DNA of 22,433 bases from an uncultured Prevotellaceae bacterium (GTDB lineage: Bacteria > Bacteroidota > Bacteroidia > Bacteroidales > Bacteroidaceae). The stretch's first letter is position 1, and the number at the start of each line of letters is the position of its first letter. Both the position numbers and the translations under genes were made by a program. The stretch covers positions 1-22,433 of the forward strand of contig CALDLA010000041.1 of assembly GCA_937898415.1 (NCBI GenBank), read 5' to 3'. The notes below the pieces were generated by a model. The model ran no database searches and was not told the origin of the DNA. It worked only from the letters and a program-made list of their open reading frames with translations. Below, in pieces: positions 1 through 8,599 of this stretch.

Positions 1-258
1 CGGGCTGCAGACCCGCCAGTACATGGATCGCAAGACAGGCGACCAGAAAGTGATTTCAACTACTTCGCCGACCAGAACAAGGAGTTCGTGGTACGCCGCA
101 GGACTACCCGCTACGATGAATGTTACCCACCTATGACAGGAAGGTATTTTCGTATGTCGGCGGCGTTATTTCGTGCCATTGATCACAAAAACAATGCTAT
201 TTATCCCAGAAATTTGGTGTTTTCCGCAACAATCATTAATTTTGCAGTCGGACAATGA
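1..258 (+). pseudogene. Partial, apparently frameshifted coding fragment at the window edge
   Basis: The first bases read sensibly in the frame starting at base 2 (LQTRQYMDRKTGDQKV). At about base 50-54 the sensible reading moves to the frame starting at base 1 (DFNYFADQNKEFVVRRRTT, then RYDECYPPMTGRYFRMS), which stops with TGA at 256-258. One missing G near base 52 would join the two parts. The end of this reading runs into the promoter of the next gene and becomes AT-rich, so its last 25 or so codons may not be real coding sequence. I do not recognise the family. It may be the 3' end of a decayed gene, or an intact gene with a base error near the end of a contig. Confidence is low because the 5' part lies outside the window. 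Confidence 0.3.
213..244 (+). promoter_or_regulatory. Bacteroidetes sigma-ABfr promoter for the DUF418 gene
   Basis: TTTG at 213-216 is followed by exactly 20 bases and then TAATTTTG at 237-244, which matches the Bacteroidetes consensus TTTG / TAnnTTTG in both parts. The ATG at 266 lies 21 bases after the -7 box. Any start upstream of this promoter, such as the in-frame ATG at 173, is therefore unlikely. Confidence 0.75.
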
Positions 259-265
259 AAACATT

Positions 266-1420
266 ATGACTATGTATAAAACCCGCAATTTGCCTAACAC
301 CCGAATCGACGTGGCTGATGCCCTGAGAGGCATCGCTGTGGCCGGCATCATCCTGTATCACTCCGTAGAGCACTTCAACATCTTCACGCAGGAGCCGATA
401 ACCCATACGCTGGCGAGCGACCAGACGGTGGCCGACGTGCTGACTTGGCTGTTGTCTGGCAAGATGTACGGTATCTTCGCCATACTCTTCGGACTGAGTT
501 TCTTCATCATGAACGACAACCAGCAGCAGAAAGGCAAATGCTTCTCAGGCCGCTTTGCCTGGCGCATGTGCCTGTTGTTCATGTTCGGAATCATCAACGT
601 GGCCTTCTATGATGGCGACATTCTGATGCTCTATGCGTGCTACGGTCTGCTGCTCATCCCCATCAGTTATCTGCCGTCGAAGTGGGTGTGGTGCATCATC
701 GTCCTACTGGCCATCCAGCCCGTGGAACTTTACTGTCTGCTGACAGGTACGACGCTCGATCACAGTACGATGTGGGAACTATATGGAAAAATCAACAGCG
801 CACACGAACACGGCACGTTCTGGGAGAATACAATCACCAACCTTCGATATGGCTTTGAGGTGAACTTCCGATTCAATGTCTTCAGCGGCCGATTAACGCA
901 GCTGTTCTGCCTGTTTATCCTCGGCATGCAATTGGGACGGCAAAGACTCTTTTACAATGAAAGGCTACGGGTAGGCGACGGAACGTCGGGAATGGGACGC
1001 AATCTGAAAATTTGGCATAGCATACTCATCAGCTCAACCATCATTGTCATTGCGCTGAGTTTCGTGGAATTCGGCGAACTGGAATCTTGGCTTAAGCCCA
1101 TTTACAACCTCATCATCCTGCTGATGATAGTCTCGGCCACCGTCTCGGCCTGGTATGCCTTCGAGGGCGTTCGTCGGGTGCTCCATCATCTATGCATCTT
1201 CGGTCGTATGAGTCTGACAAACTATCTGCTTCAGTCCATCATCGGCTGCGCCATCTTCTGCGGCTACGGCCTGGCCTGCTATCGCCACTTAGGCATCACC
1301 TACGCCGTCATAGTTGGATGCGGAATGGTCATCACCCAGTATTTCTTCGCCCGCTATTGGTTCTCCAATCATCCACGCGGACCGTTAGAAGGTTTGTGGA
1401 GAAAACTGACATGGATATAG
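266..1420 (+). CDS. DUF418/YeiB-family multispanning membrane protein
   Basis: An inner-membrane protein of 384 residues, of unknown biochemical function. The N terminus carries the family signature (IDVADALRGIAVAGIILYHS), and the C-terminal third carries the DUF418 hallmark LTNYLLQSIIGCAIFCGYGL, ending in HPRGPLEGLWRKLTW. Between them are several hydrophobic segments, for example around RMCLLFMFGIINVAFY and WHSILISSTIIVIALSFV. The frame stays open back to an ATG at 173, but a well-formed promoter lies at 213-244, so I place the start at 266 (a second ATG is at 272). The family is related to predicted acyltransferases of the YeiB/HGSNAT type, but no substrate can be inferred. It stands alone and converges with the ClC gene, 17 bases away, with no obvious terminator hairpin in the gap. 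Confidence 0.9.
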   Translation: MTMYKTRNLPNTRIDVADALRGIAVAGIILYHSVEHFNIFTQEPITHTLASDQTVADVLTWLLSGKMYGIFAILFGLSFFIMNDNQQQKGKCFSGRFAWRMCLLFMFGIINVAFYDGDILMLYACYGLLLIPISYLPSKWVWCIIVLLAIQPVELYCLLTGTTLDHSTMWELYGKINSAHEHGTFWENTITNLRYGFEVNFRFNVFSGRLTQLFCLFILGMQLGRQRLFYNERLRVGDGTSGMGRNLKIWHSILISSTIIVIALSFVEFGELESWLKPIYNLIILLMIVSATVSAWYAFEGVRRVLHHLCIFGRMSLTNYLLQSIIGCAIFCGYGLACYRHLGITYAVIVGCGMVITQYFFARYWFSNHPRGPLEGLWRKLTWI

Positions 1421-1437
1421 TAATACTACGAGAACTG

Positions 1438-3225
1438 TCAGTCCTCACTCATGTCGTGTACCATCTTGCGATAGAGGGTGTAGAGCCGCTGGCGTGAGAT
1501 GTAGCCCTTCAGGCGGTTGTCAGTATCGACCACGGGCAGCCATTCGGCACTGGTATGCTCGAAGGTCTTCATGACACTCGACATGGGTGCTGTGTCGAGC
1601 AGCGTGGCAACGGGCTCCTCCATCAGCTGACTGGCCATGAAGTGATGGTAGAGCTCGATGCGGAAGAGGACTTTGCGGATGTGCATGATGTCGATCTCGC
1701 CGAGCAGGGTTCCGGCACTGTCTGTGACAGGCAGCACTCGGCTGCGGCTGCGGCTCACGTTGTTGACAATCTGTCCCAACTCCATGTCAGGGCTGACGGC
1801 CATGTAGTCGCGGTCGATGACGGACTCGAGGTTCATCAGCGTGAGTACGGCGTGGTCCGTATGATGCGTCAGCAGGCGTCCCTCCTTGGCCAGACGGGAG
1901 CCGTAGATGCTGTGAGGCTCGAAGATGATGATGGTGAGGTAGGCGCTGACGGACACAATCATCAGCGGCAGCAGCAGACTGTAGCCACCCGTCAGCTCGG
2001 CAATGAGGAAAATGCCCGTCAGGGGGGCGTGCATGACGCCCGACATGACACCAGCCATACCCATCAGAGCGAAGTTCTTCTCAGGCACATAGACGCCCAA
2101 CTGCTGGATGTTCCACAGACGTGAGAAGAGAAAGCCGGTGAAGCAGCCGATGAACAGCGAGGGTGCGAACGTACCGCCACAGCCGCCGCCGCCATTGGTG
2201 GCTGAGGTGGCAAAGACCTTGGTCAGTACGACCAATGCCACGTAAGGTATCAGCATGGCGGTCTGTCCGGCAAAGAGCGAGTTGTTGAGTATCTGGTTCC
2301 AGTCGGCCTCGGTCTTGCCGTTGAGCAGGAGGTTGATGCTGGAGTAGCCCTCGCCGAAAAGTGCCGGGAACAGGAAGATGAGCAGGCTCAGTATGGAGCC
2401 GCCAATGGCCAGCCGCATATGTGGACGGTCCTTAAAGCGTGCAAAGATGCCCTCGGCAAAGCTCATGGTGCGAATGAAGTAGAGCGAGACGAGGCCGCAG
2501 GTGATGCCCAGCAGCAGGCAGGCGGGTATGCGCTGCACAGTCCACTCGTTGTCGAGATGGAAGGTGAACAGGGCCGCGTTTCCGCTGAAGATGTAGGTGA
2601 AGCAGGTGGCCGTGACGCAGCTGACGAGAATAGGCAGCAGCGACGACATGGTCATATCGATGAGCAGCACTTCGAGCGAGAAGACCAGTCCAGCTATCGG
2701 GGCCTTAAAGATGCCGGCAATAGCCCCCGCAGCGCCACAGCCCACAAGGGTCATCAGCGTCTTGCGGTCAAGATGGAACAGCTGTCCGAGGTTGGAGCCG
2801 ATGGCTGAGCCGGTCAGCACGATAGGAGCCTCGGCTCCTACGGAGCCACCAAAGCCGATGGTGATGGCCGATGCAATAACGCTCGACCAGGTGTTGTGCG
2901 ACTTCAGCCGCGACTTGTTCGAGGAGATGGCGTAAAGGATGCGGGTGATGCCGTGAGAGATATCGTCGCGGACAATATAGCGCACGAAAAGTGATGTCAG
3001 GTAGATGCCCACCACGGGATAGACGAGGTAGAGCCAGTTGGCCGAAGTCTTTGAGAATGAACTGGTGAGCAGTGCCACGATAAGGTTGATAATGCTGTGG
3101 AGCGTGTAGGCAGCCACTGCCGAGAAGAAGCCGACAATGAGTGCCAGGATAATCATGAACATCTTGTCGCTGACGTGCTCTACACGCCAGTCATGCAACC
3201 GTTCTATCCAATTCCCGTTTTTCAT
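1438..3225 (-). CDS. ClC-family chloride channel or transporter with C-terminal CBS pair
   Basis: A 595-residue ClC anion transport protein of the inner membrane. The membrane part spans about residues 20-435. The selectivity-filter region GSVGAEAPIVLTGSAIGSNL (128-147) keeps the gating glutamate (E132), although the usual GREGP/GKEGP reads GAEAP. GGTFAPSLFIG (350-360) matches the GxFxP motif, and Y441 matches the central tyrosine. At the position of the E. coli proton glutamate (E203) the sequence FSLEVLL has valine (V186), as in many ClC channels. Two CBS domains follow (about 469-523 and 535-588), the usual site of nucleotide regulation. The ATG at 3225 lies 7 bases after the flavoprotein stop codon, so this is probably the last gene of the long minus-strand operon. 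Family assignment is firm; channel versus exchanger is not settled. Confidence 0.95.
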   Translation of the reverse strand: MKNGNWIERLHDWRVEHVSDKMFMIILALIVGFFSAVAAYTLHSIINLIVALLTSSFSKTSANWLYLVYPVVGIYLTSLFVRYIVRDDISHGITRILYAISSNKSRLKSHNTWSSVIASAITIGFGGSVGAEAPIVLTGSAIGSNLGQLFHLDRKTLMTLVGCGAAGAIAGIFKAPIAGLVFSLEVLLIDMTMSSLLPILVSCVTATCFTYIFSGNAALFTFHLDNEWTVQRIPACLLLGITCGLVSLYFIRTMSFAEGIFARFKDRPHMRLAIGGSILSLLIFLFPALFGEGYSSINLLLNGKTEADWNQILNNSLFAGQTAMLIPYVALVVLTKVFATSATNGGGGCGGTFAPSLFIGCFTGFLFSRLWNIQQLGVYVPEKNFALMGMAGVMSGVMHAPLTGIFLIAELTGGYSLLLPLMIVSVSAYLTIIIFEPHSIYGSRLAKEGRLLTHHTDHAVLTLMNLESVIDRDYMAVSPDMELGQIVNNVSRSRSRVLPVTDSAGTLLGEIDIMHIRKVLFRIELYHHFMASQLMEEPVATLLDTAPMSSVMKTFEHTSAEWLPVVDTDNRLKGYISRQRLYTLYRKMVHDMSED

Positions 3226-3232
3226 TTCTTAC

Positions 3233-4429
3233 TTATTCGTTGTTTTTATCGGCAATGGCACAGGCCACTGCGTAGGCAGTCGTCCAAGCCGCCTGGAAGT
3301 TGAAGCCGCCTGTCACACCGTCAATGTCGAGCACCTCGCCGGCAAAGTAGAGGCCAGGCACGTGACGGCTCTCGAGTGTCACTGGGTCAACGCTTGTCAG
3401 CGAGACGCCGCCACAGGTGACGAACTCATCGCGAAAGGCAGCACGACCAGCCGTCAGGTAGCTGTCGTTGACCAGCGTATTGGTCAGCCTGTTCAGCTCC
3501 TTGGGGTTAAGGTTCTGCCAGCGATTGGTCGCCCGCTGGCCAAGCGTTTTTGCCAAGAGATAGTCCCAGAGCCGTGCAGGCAGTCCGCAGGGACGTACGT
3601 TCAGCAGCTGCTTCTGGGGATGCTGGACCATCAGCGTCAGCAGTTCCTGTTGCACCTCTGGCTCGCGTCGGCCTGTCCAGTTGATGCTGAGCGGCACCTG
3701 ATAGGCGTAATCGGCCAAGTGGCGTGCGGCATAGCTCGAGAGCCTCAACACGGCGGGCCCGCTAACGCCCCAGTGGGTGATCAGCAGCGGACCTTCGGCA
3801 CGCAGTTTGGTGCCTGGTAGCATCACCTGCACGTCTTCCACCACCGTTCCCATCATGGCGGTAAACGCCTCATCGCTGATGCTCAGCGTGAAGAGCGATG
3901 GCACAGGCTGCACTATCTCGTGTCCCACCTCCTGAAGCCATCGCAGCCCTTCGGCCCTTGGTGAGCCGCCCGTACAGACGGCAACGAAGTCGTAGTCGGC
4001 CACATCGGCTAGCGACTCCACGCGGGCACCCGTCCTCACCACCACCCCACGACGGCGGGCTTCACAGGTCAGACAGTTGATGATGGTGTGAGCGTCCTGT
4101 GATGCAGGGAATACGCAGTCGTCGTCCTGCGTGACGAGCCTCACGCCATGCTGCTCAAACCACTCATAGGCAGCACGATAGTCAAACTGATTGAAGAGTC
4201 GCTTCAACAGGCGATGGCCACGCGGATAGACATGCGAGAGGTCGCGGACTCGGGCAAACGAGTTGGTACAGTTACACCGTCCGCCGCCTGAAACCTCCAC
4301 CTTGGTCAACACCCGCTGGCTACGCTCGAGGATGGTCACCTCCATCTCGGGCACCATCTCCTTTAGGTTCACAGCCAGGAAGAATCCGGCTGCGCCGCCA
4401 CCTACTATCGCCGTTCTCCGAGCGCTCAC
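3233..4429 (-). CDS. BaiN/YhiN (HI0933-like) family FAD-dependent oxidoreductase
   Basis: A 398-residue flavoprotein of the HI0933/YhiN/BaiN family, often annotated NAD(P)/FAD-dependent oxidoreductase or aminoacetone oxidase family protein. It has an N-terminal dinucleotide-binding GGGAAG (10-15), the family motif SGGGRCN (48-54), THWGVSGPAVLRLS (218-231), CGGVSLTSVDP (339-349) and the C-terminal FAD-contact block GEVLDIDGVTGGFNFQAAW (364-382). The start is GTG at 4429, overlapping the tsaC stop as GTGA, so translation is probably coupled. BaiN takes part in bile-acid 7-alpha-dehydroxylation in Clostridium, but the family is broad and the true substrate here is unknown. Nothing nearby points to bile-acid metabolism. 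Confidence 0.93.
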   Translation of the reverse strand: MSARRTAIVGGGAAGFFLAVNLKEMVPEMEVTILERSQRVLTKVEVSGGGRCNCTNSFARVRDLSHVYPRGHRLLKRLFNQFDYRAAYEWFEQHGVRLVTQDDDCVFPASQDAHTIINCLTCEARRRGVVVRTGARVESLADVADYDFVAVCTGGSPRAEGLRWLQEVGHEIVQPVPSLFTLSISDEAFTAMMGTVVEDVQVMLPGTKLRAEGPLLITHWGVSGPAVLRLSSYAARHLADYAYQVPLSINWTGRREPEVQQELLTLMVQHPQKQLLNVRPCGLPARLWDYLLAKTLGQRATNRWQNLNPKELNRLTNTLVNDSYLTAGRAAFRDEFVTCGGVSLTSVDPVTLESRHVPGLYFAGEVLDIDGVTGGFNFQAAWTTAYAVACAIADKNNE

Positions 4430-4995
4430 TTCCTAATGATTTCTACCTGACCGTCCTGTCGCAGACGGATGATGCTTGAGGGGGTATGGGGCTTGTGCTC
4501 CTGGCGGCGACTCCAGCATACGTAGTCAACAGCCTCCAACAGTTCAGGGGCAATGTCGCGATAGTTCTGGGCGGCAGGCTGGCCGCTGATATTCGCTGAT
4601 GTTGAGACGAGGGCTTTCTGGAAACGGTAGCACAGCTCCTTAGAAAAGGGTTCCTGCGTAATGCGGATTCCAATGGAACCGTCGTCGGCCACCAGGTTGG
4701 GTGCCAGATTCACAGCACCATCCAGCACGAGCGTCGTTGGCTTGTCACAGCAGTCAATCAGCTGCCACGCCACATCGGGCACGTCACGTACATAGCGCTG
4801 CAGGCGGGCGTCGCTGTCAACCAGGCATATCAACGCCTTCGAGTCGTCGCGCTGCTTGATGTCATACACTCTCTTCACCGCCTCGGCATTGGTGGCGTCG
4901 CACCCGATGCCCCAGACGGTGTCCGTCGGATAGAGTATAACCCCACCCTTTCGCAGCACTTCCACCGCCCGTCTGATATCTTCTTCTTGTGTCAT
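4426..4995 (-). CDS. tsaC: L-threonylcarbamoyladenylate synthase (YrdC/Sua5 domain)
   Basis: Makes threonylcarbamoyl-AMP from threonine, bicarbonate and ATP, the first step of the t6A37 modification of ANN-decoding tRNAs in the cytoplasm. The protein is the short, single-domain YrdC/TsaC form (189 residues). Visible motifs are YPTDTVWGIGCDA (22-34), KQRDDSKAL (47-55), SIGIRI (107-112), the hallmark STSANISG (131-138) and PSSIIRL (172-178). I choose the ATG at 4995. The frame is open two codons further to a TTG at 5001, but ATG is the more usual start and leaves an 11-base gap after the phosphatase gene. The 3' end overlaps the flavoprotein gene by 4 bases. Confidence 0.95.
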   Translation of the reverse strand: MTQEEDIRRAVEVLRKGGVILYPTDTVWGIGCDATNAEAVKRVYDIKQRDDSKALICLVDSDARLQRYVRDVPDVAWQLIDCCDKPTTLVLDGAVNLAPNLVADDGSIGIRITQEPFSKELCYRFQKALVSTSANISGQPAAQNYRDIAPELLEAVDYVCWSRRQEHKPHTPSSIIRLRQDGQVEIIRK

Positions 4996-5006
4996 TTCCA
5001 AATTTC

Positions 5007-6968
5007 TTACTTCTTAATATAACGTATGGCCAGCATAGTCATGTCATCGTTCAACTCGACCTCGCCTATATAGCGGTGGACGGTGGCCGACATACGCTCA
5101 ATGAAAGGCTGCGGTTTGGAGTCGAGTCCATAGACCGACTGAAGAGCCTCGCCCATCATACGCCGTTCGTCAAACGGTTCGTGCTCAACATTCTCAGCAC
5201 GGATCAGCCCGTCAGTATAAAGGAACAGCAGCATACCAGGAACCATCTGCGCCTGCTGGGCCGTGAAGTTCCAGTCGTCGTAGAGTCCCACGCTCACATT
5301 GTCGTCAACGGGCAGTTGTTCCATGCGTTCGCCGATGAGCAGCGGCACGGTATGCTCAGCATTGCAGTAGTTCAGCTGGCCTGTCTCCATATCGAGCACG
5401 CCCACGAAGAGTGTTGCCGATATGGCCTCACCACCCACGCCGGCCATCGTACGGTTAATAGCCGCAACGATGCGCGCAGGCTGGTCGTCAATGGCGGCTA
5501 CGGTACGGAACAAGGCAGTCGTCATGGCCATCGACATTGAGGCACTGACGCCGCGCCCCGCACCCTCGCCGATGCAGAACAGCAGCTTGCCGTCACGCAG
5601 AATGACGTCGTAGAAGTCGCCACACGGCGTCTTGGCCAGTTCAGCCGAGGCATAGATGTCGATGGCATCATGCTGAGGCATCACCCCGACCTTCATCACG
5701 CTTTCAACGCCACGGGCAATCTGTAGCTCCGTTGACGTACGCTCCTCAGTTCGGCAATTATCCTCCAGCGCATCGTAGGCTGACTGCAATGCCGCGTAAG
5801 CCTTCTCATGACGATGACGCTCACGACGGCGATAGAGCAGATAGGCTGCCAGCAGGACAAGGAAAACGGCCACAGCAGCCAGTCCACCCCACTGCTTCAT
5901 GCGGCTGATACGCGCTTGCTCAATAGCCTTCTGGGCTTCCTTGGAACGGATGGTTGCCAACTCCTCAGCTTCGAGGCGGCGAGACAATTGGATGGCCGAG
6001 TCAAGCCGTTCGCAGATAAACATACTGACAGACTTGGCAGTATCACGGCGGTCTGCCATCATATTGGCCCTATATTTCTTCAGCACCAGCTCTTGCAACG
6101 TCTCCAGCGAGTAGCCCGCATCGCTCCCCTCCAAGATGTCGTCCAGACTATCGTAGGCTTCGGCAGCCTCAGGCCAACGGTTGGCTACTGACAAGTAGTC
6201 GACGCCGAGAATCTTGCCGTTGGGAGTCTGGCTGTAGCGTGTCTTCTGGAATTTGGCGAAGACTTCTGCCGCTTCCTCATGGCGCTTCAAGCCTTCAAGG
6301 GCGATGGCCTTATAGACATCGTAACGTGCCCACTGCTTATCCACATAGTCGGTATCGACGTCCGTTCGCTGCTCATACTGGCTGATGAGCTCACCGTAGC
6401 GGTTGGTCCATCGCAGTGCCTCCTCAAAATGACTGGTCTCATTGCAGTTGTAGGCAATATTGATGACACCCGCAATAGCGTTCTTATAGGTCTCGTTGGT
6501 ACGGCGTTTCTCGATGTTACCCAGGTGCATCTTGTAGGCGCGTTCGTAGTTTTTGTTAACCTCCTCGGAAGACAAGCCGAAGCGTGACTTGCAGCAGCCT
6601 ATATAGACCAGCAGGTTCGTATAGTCGCTCGTGGTGTCGCACTGCAGCTGCTCCAGTCGTTCGGCAGCAGGGACGGCCACCTCCAATGCAGCTTCATACT
6701 CACCCCTGACGCTGAGCACATTGGTCAGTCGGCTAGCTGACTTGGCATAGACGGCCAGGTCTTCTGGTTTAGTTGAGTTAACCGTTGAAGCCATCGCCGT
6801 CTTCCAGTAGTACTCGGCCATGCGGTGCTGCATCTTACGGTCACAGTCGTAGCCTTTTTTATAGTAAGTCTCACCCTCGCTGCTGCCATCAACAGATGCG
6901 GTCTCCTGACCGCCACAGGCTGCGAAGACTATCAGGGCAGCCATCAACCAAAGCATTTTCTCTTTCAT
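5007..6968 (-). CDS. Lipoprotein-like TPR sensor with cytoplasmic SpoIIE/PP2C phosphatase domain
   Basis: A 653-residue signalling protein. The N terminus looks like a lipoprotein signal (MKEKMLWLMAALIVFAAC, Cys18). Residues about 30-340 are helical and TPR-like (for example the YEAALEVAVPAAERL and HEEAAEVFAKFQ repeats). A charged helix (335-355) leads into one membrane segment (about 361-379), a short RRRER stop-transfer and coiled region, then a SpoIIE/RsbU-type phosphatase domain (about 415-651). Phosphatase motifs are CGDFYDVI (449-456), IGEGAGRGVSASM (467-479), NAEHTVPLLI (536-545), FLYTDGL (582-588) and NDDMTMLAI (640-648). Two motif positions deviate from the family: C449 for Gly in GGD, and E468 for the usual Asp of GDxxG(K/H)G. 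The layout predicts a periplasmic sensor and a cytoplasmic phosphatase, probably acting on a Ser/Thr-phosphorylated STAS-type partner, which is not in this window. Confidence 0.9.
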   Translation of the reverse strand: MKEKMLWLMAALIVFAACGGQETASVDGSSEGETYYKKGYDCDRKMQHRMAEYYWKTAMASTVNSTKPEDLAVYAKSASRLTNVLSVRGEYEAALEVAVPAAERLEQLQCDTTSDYTNLLVYIGCCKSRFGLSSEEVNKNYERAYKMHLGNIEKRRTNETYKNAIAGVINIAYNCNETSHFEEALRWTNRYGELISQYEQRTDVDTDYVDKQWARYDVYKAIALEGLKRHEEAAEVFAKFQKTRYSQTPNGKILGVDYLSVANRWPEAAEAYDSLDDILEGSDAGYSLETLQELVLKKYRANMMADRRDTAKSVSMFICERLDSAIQLSRRLEAEELATIRSKEAQKAIEQARISRMKQWGGLAAVAVFLVLLAAYLLYRRRERHRHEKAYAALQSAYDALEDNCRTEERTSTELQIARGVESVMKVGVMPQHDAIDIYASAELAKTPCGDFYDVILRDGKLLFCIGEGAGRGVSASMSMAMTTALFRTVAAIDDQPARIVAAINRTMAGVGGEAISATLFVGVLDMETGQLNYCNAEHTVPLLIGERMEQLPVDDNVSVGLYDDWNFTAQQAQMVPGMLLFLYTDGLIRAENVEHEPFDERRMMGEALQSVYGLDSKPQPFIERMSATVHRYIGEVELNDDMTMLAIRYIKK

Positions 6969-7009
6969 TGGATTACTGTTTTATTGGTTGGCAATTTTCA
7001 ACTATCAAG

Positions 7010-8599
7010 TCAGAACTCCGATGTGAAGTGAAACTGGATATGCTCGAAGTCCTGCTGTGCCATTGACAGCACATAGCCCGAATCGGCCAGGAAGACGTCG
7101 CGGCCCTCCTTGTCCTTAGCCATATACTGGTACTTGCGCTTCTTGAAGGCTTCAAGTTCCTGCTCGTCGTCGCTTGAAATCCAGCAAGCCTTATACAGGT
7201 GAACAGGTTCCCAACGGCACTTGGCGTTGTACTCGTTCTCTAATCGATACTGAATGACCTCGAACTGCAACTGGCCCACGGTACCTATAATCTTGCGTCC
7301 GTTGAACTGGTTGACGAACAACTGGGCTACACCCTCGTCCATCAGCTGGTCAACACCCTTCTGGAGCTGTTTTGACTTCATCGGGTCGTCGTTCTCAATA
7401 TACTTGAACAACTCTGGCGAGAAGGACGGCAGGCCACGGAAGTGCAGCAGTTCGCCCTCAGTCAGCGTATCGCCAATCTTGAAGATGCCGCCCGTATCGG
7501 GCAGGCCGACGATATCGCCAGGCCAAGCCTCGTCAATGGTAGATTTACGCTGAGCCATAAACTGGGTAGGCGACGTGAAGCGCATGGTCTTGCCCTGACG
7601 GACATGGAGATAGGGTTGGTTGCGCTGGAACTTGCCTGAGCAAACCTTGCAGAAGGCAATACACGAACGGTGGTTGGGATCGATGTTCGCGGTAATCTTA
7701 AAGATGAAGCCCGTAAACTTCTGTTCCTCAGGCTGTACCTCGCGCTCCTCAGCCTTCGTAGGGCGCGGGCTCGGAGCTATCTCTACAAAGCAATTCAGCA
7801 ATTCCTGCACGCCAAAATTGTTCAGTGCCGAGCCAAAGAACACTGGAGCAACTTCAGCCGAACGATAGGTCTCAACGTCGAACTCAGGATAGACGCCGTC
7901 CACCAACTCCAAATCCTCACGCAGTTTCTCGGCATTGTCATCGCCCACCCTTTTGTTGAGCTCGGCTGAATCGAGCTCAACGCTCACTTTCTCCGTCACG
8001 CGCTGTTTGTCAGGCGTAAAGAGGTCGAGCTTGCGCTCATAGATGTTATAGACGCCCTTGAACTTTGCGCCCTGATTAATGGGCCAGCTCAGCGGACGCA
8101 CCTTGATTTCCAGTTCCTGTTCCAGTTCGTCAAGCAGGTCAAAGGGGTCGCGGCCTTCACGGTCCATCTTATTGATAAAAATGATGACGGGCGTCTTACG
8201 CATACGGCAGACGGTCATCAGCTTGCGTGTCTGCGTCTCCACACCCTTAGCACCGTCAACAACGATGATAGCCGAGTCAACGGCCGTCAGCGTGCGGAAG
8301 GTATCTTCGGCAAAGTCCTGGTGACCTGGTGTATCAAGGATATTCACTTTGTATTCAATGTCCTTGCCATCAGGCGTATAGTCAAACTCCATGACTGACG
8401 TACTGACTGAGATACCACGCTGCTTCTCGATATCCATCCAGTCGCTCGTCGCCGTCTTCTTAATCTTATTGTTCTTCACAGCGCCGGCCACCTGTATCTG
8501 TCCGCCGAAAAGCAGGAACTTCTCAGTCAGTGTAGTCTTACCAGCATCGGGATGCGATATAATCGCAAAGGTTCTTCTACGTTCTATCTCTTGGTTCAT
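7010..8599 (-). CDS. prfC: Peptide chain release factor 3
   Basis: A GTPase of 529 residues that recycles RF1/RF2 from the ribosome after peptide release. All G motifs are clear: SHPDAGKTT (15-23, P-loop), RGISVSTS (61-68), DTPGHQD (89-95), NKMD (143-146) and GSALN (256-260). The rest matches the RF3 C-terminal domains (for example ANIDPNHRSCIAFCKVCSGK and VGQLQFEVIQYRLENEYNAK). Length fits the family. The ATG overlaps the rfbD stop as ATGA, which indicates translational coupling. The 41-base gap to the downstream phosphatase gene shows no recognisable promoter. Confidence 0.98.
   Translation of the reverse strand: MNQEIERRRTFAIISHPDAGKTTLTEKFLLFGGQIQVAGAVKNNKIKKTATSDWMDIEKQRGISVSTSVMEFDYTPDGKDIEYKVNILDTPGHQDFAEDTFRTLTAVDSAIIVVDGAKGVETQTRKLMTVCRMRKTPVIIFINKMDREGRDPFDLLDELEQELEIKVRPLSWPINQGAKFKGVYNIYERKLDLFTPDKQRVTEKVSVELDSAELNKRVGDDNAEKLREDLELVDGVYPEFDVETYRSAEVAPVFFGSALNNFGVQELLNCFVEIAPSPRPTKAEEREVQPEEQKFTGFIFKITANIDPNHRSCIAFCKVCSGKFQRNQPYLHVRQGKTMRFTSPTQFMAQRKSTIDEAWPGDIVGLPDTGGIFKIGDTLTEGELLHFRGLPSFSPELFKYIENDDPMKSKQLQKGVDQLMDEGVAQLFVNQFNGRKIIGTVGQLQFEVIQYRLENEYNAKCRWEPVHLYKACWISSDDEQELEAFKKRKYQYMAKDKEGRDVFLADSGYVLSMAQQDFEHIQFHFTSEF

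Noticed and set aside
173..265. N-terminal extension of the DUF418 protein from an ATG at 173
   Set aside because: A full consensus promoter lies at 213-244, inside this extension, and the family signature begins soon after the ATG at 266.
1421..1437. Possible bidirectional terminator between the DUF418 and ClC genes
   Set aside because: Only 17 bases with no convincing stem or U tract.
1555..2935. Several open frames antisense to the ClC gene
   Set aside because: Low-complexity His/Gln/Asp-rich products with no family features, overlapping a firm gene on the other strand.
3137..3820. 227-codon frame antisense to the flavoprotein and ClC junction
   Set aside because: It spans the ends of two real genes and has no motif; it is a shadow frame.
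3233..4429. Bile-acid dehydroxylation role suggested by the BaiN family name
   Set aside because: The family is broad and widespread, and no other bai gene is present; the name alone is not evidence.
6969..7009. Internal promoter between prfC and the phosphatase gene
   Set aside because: No TAnnTTTG box is found on the minus strand in this gap.
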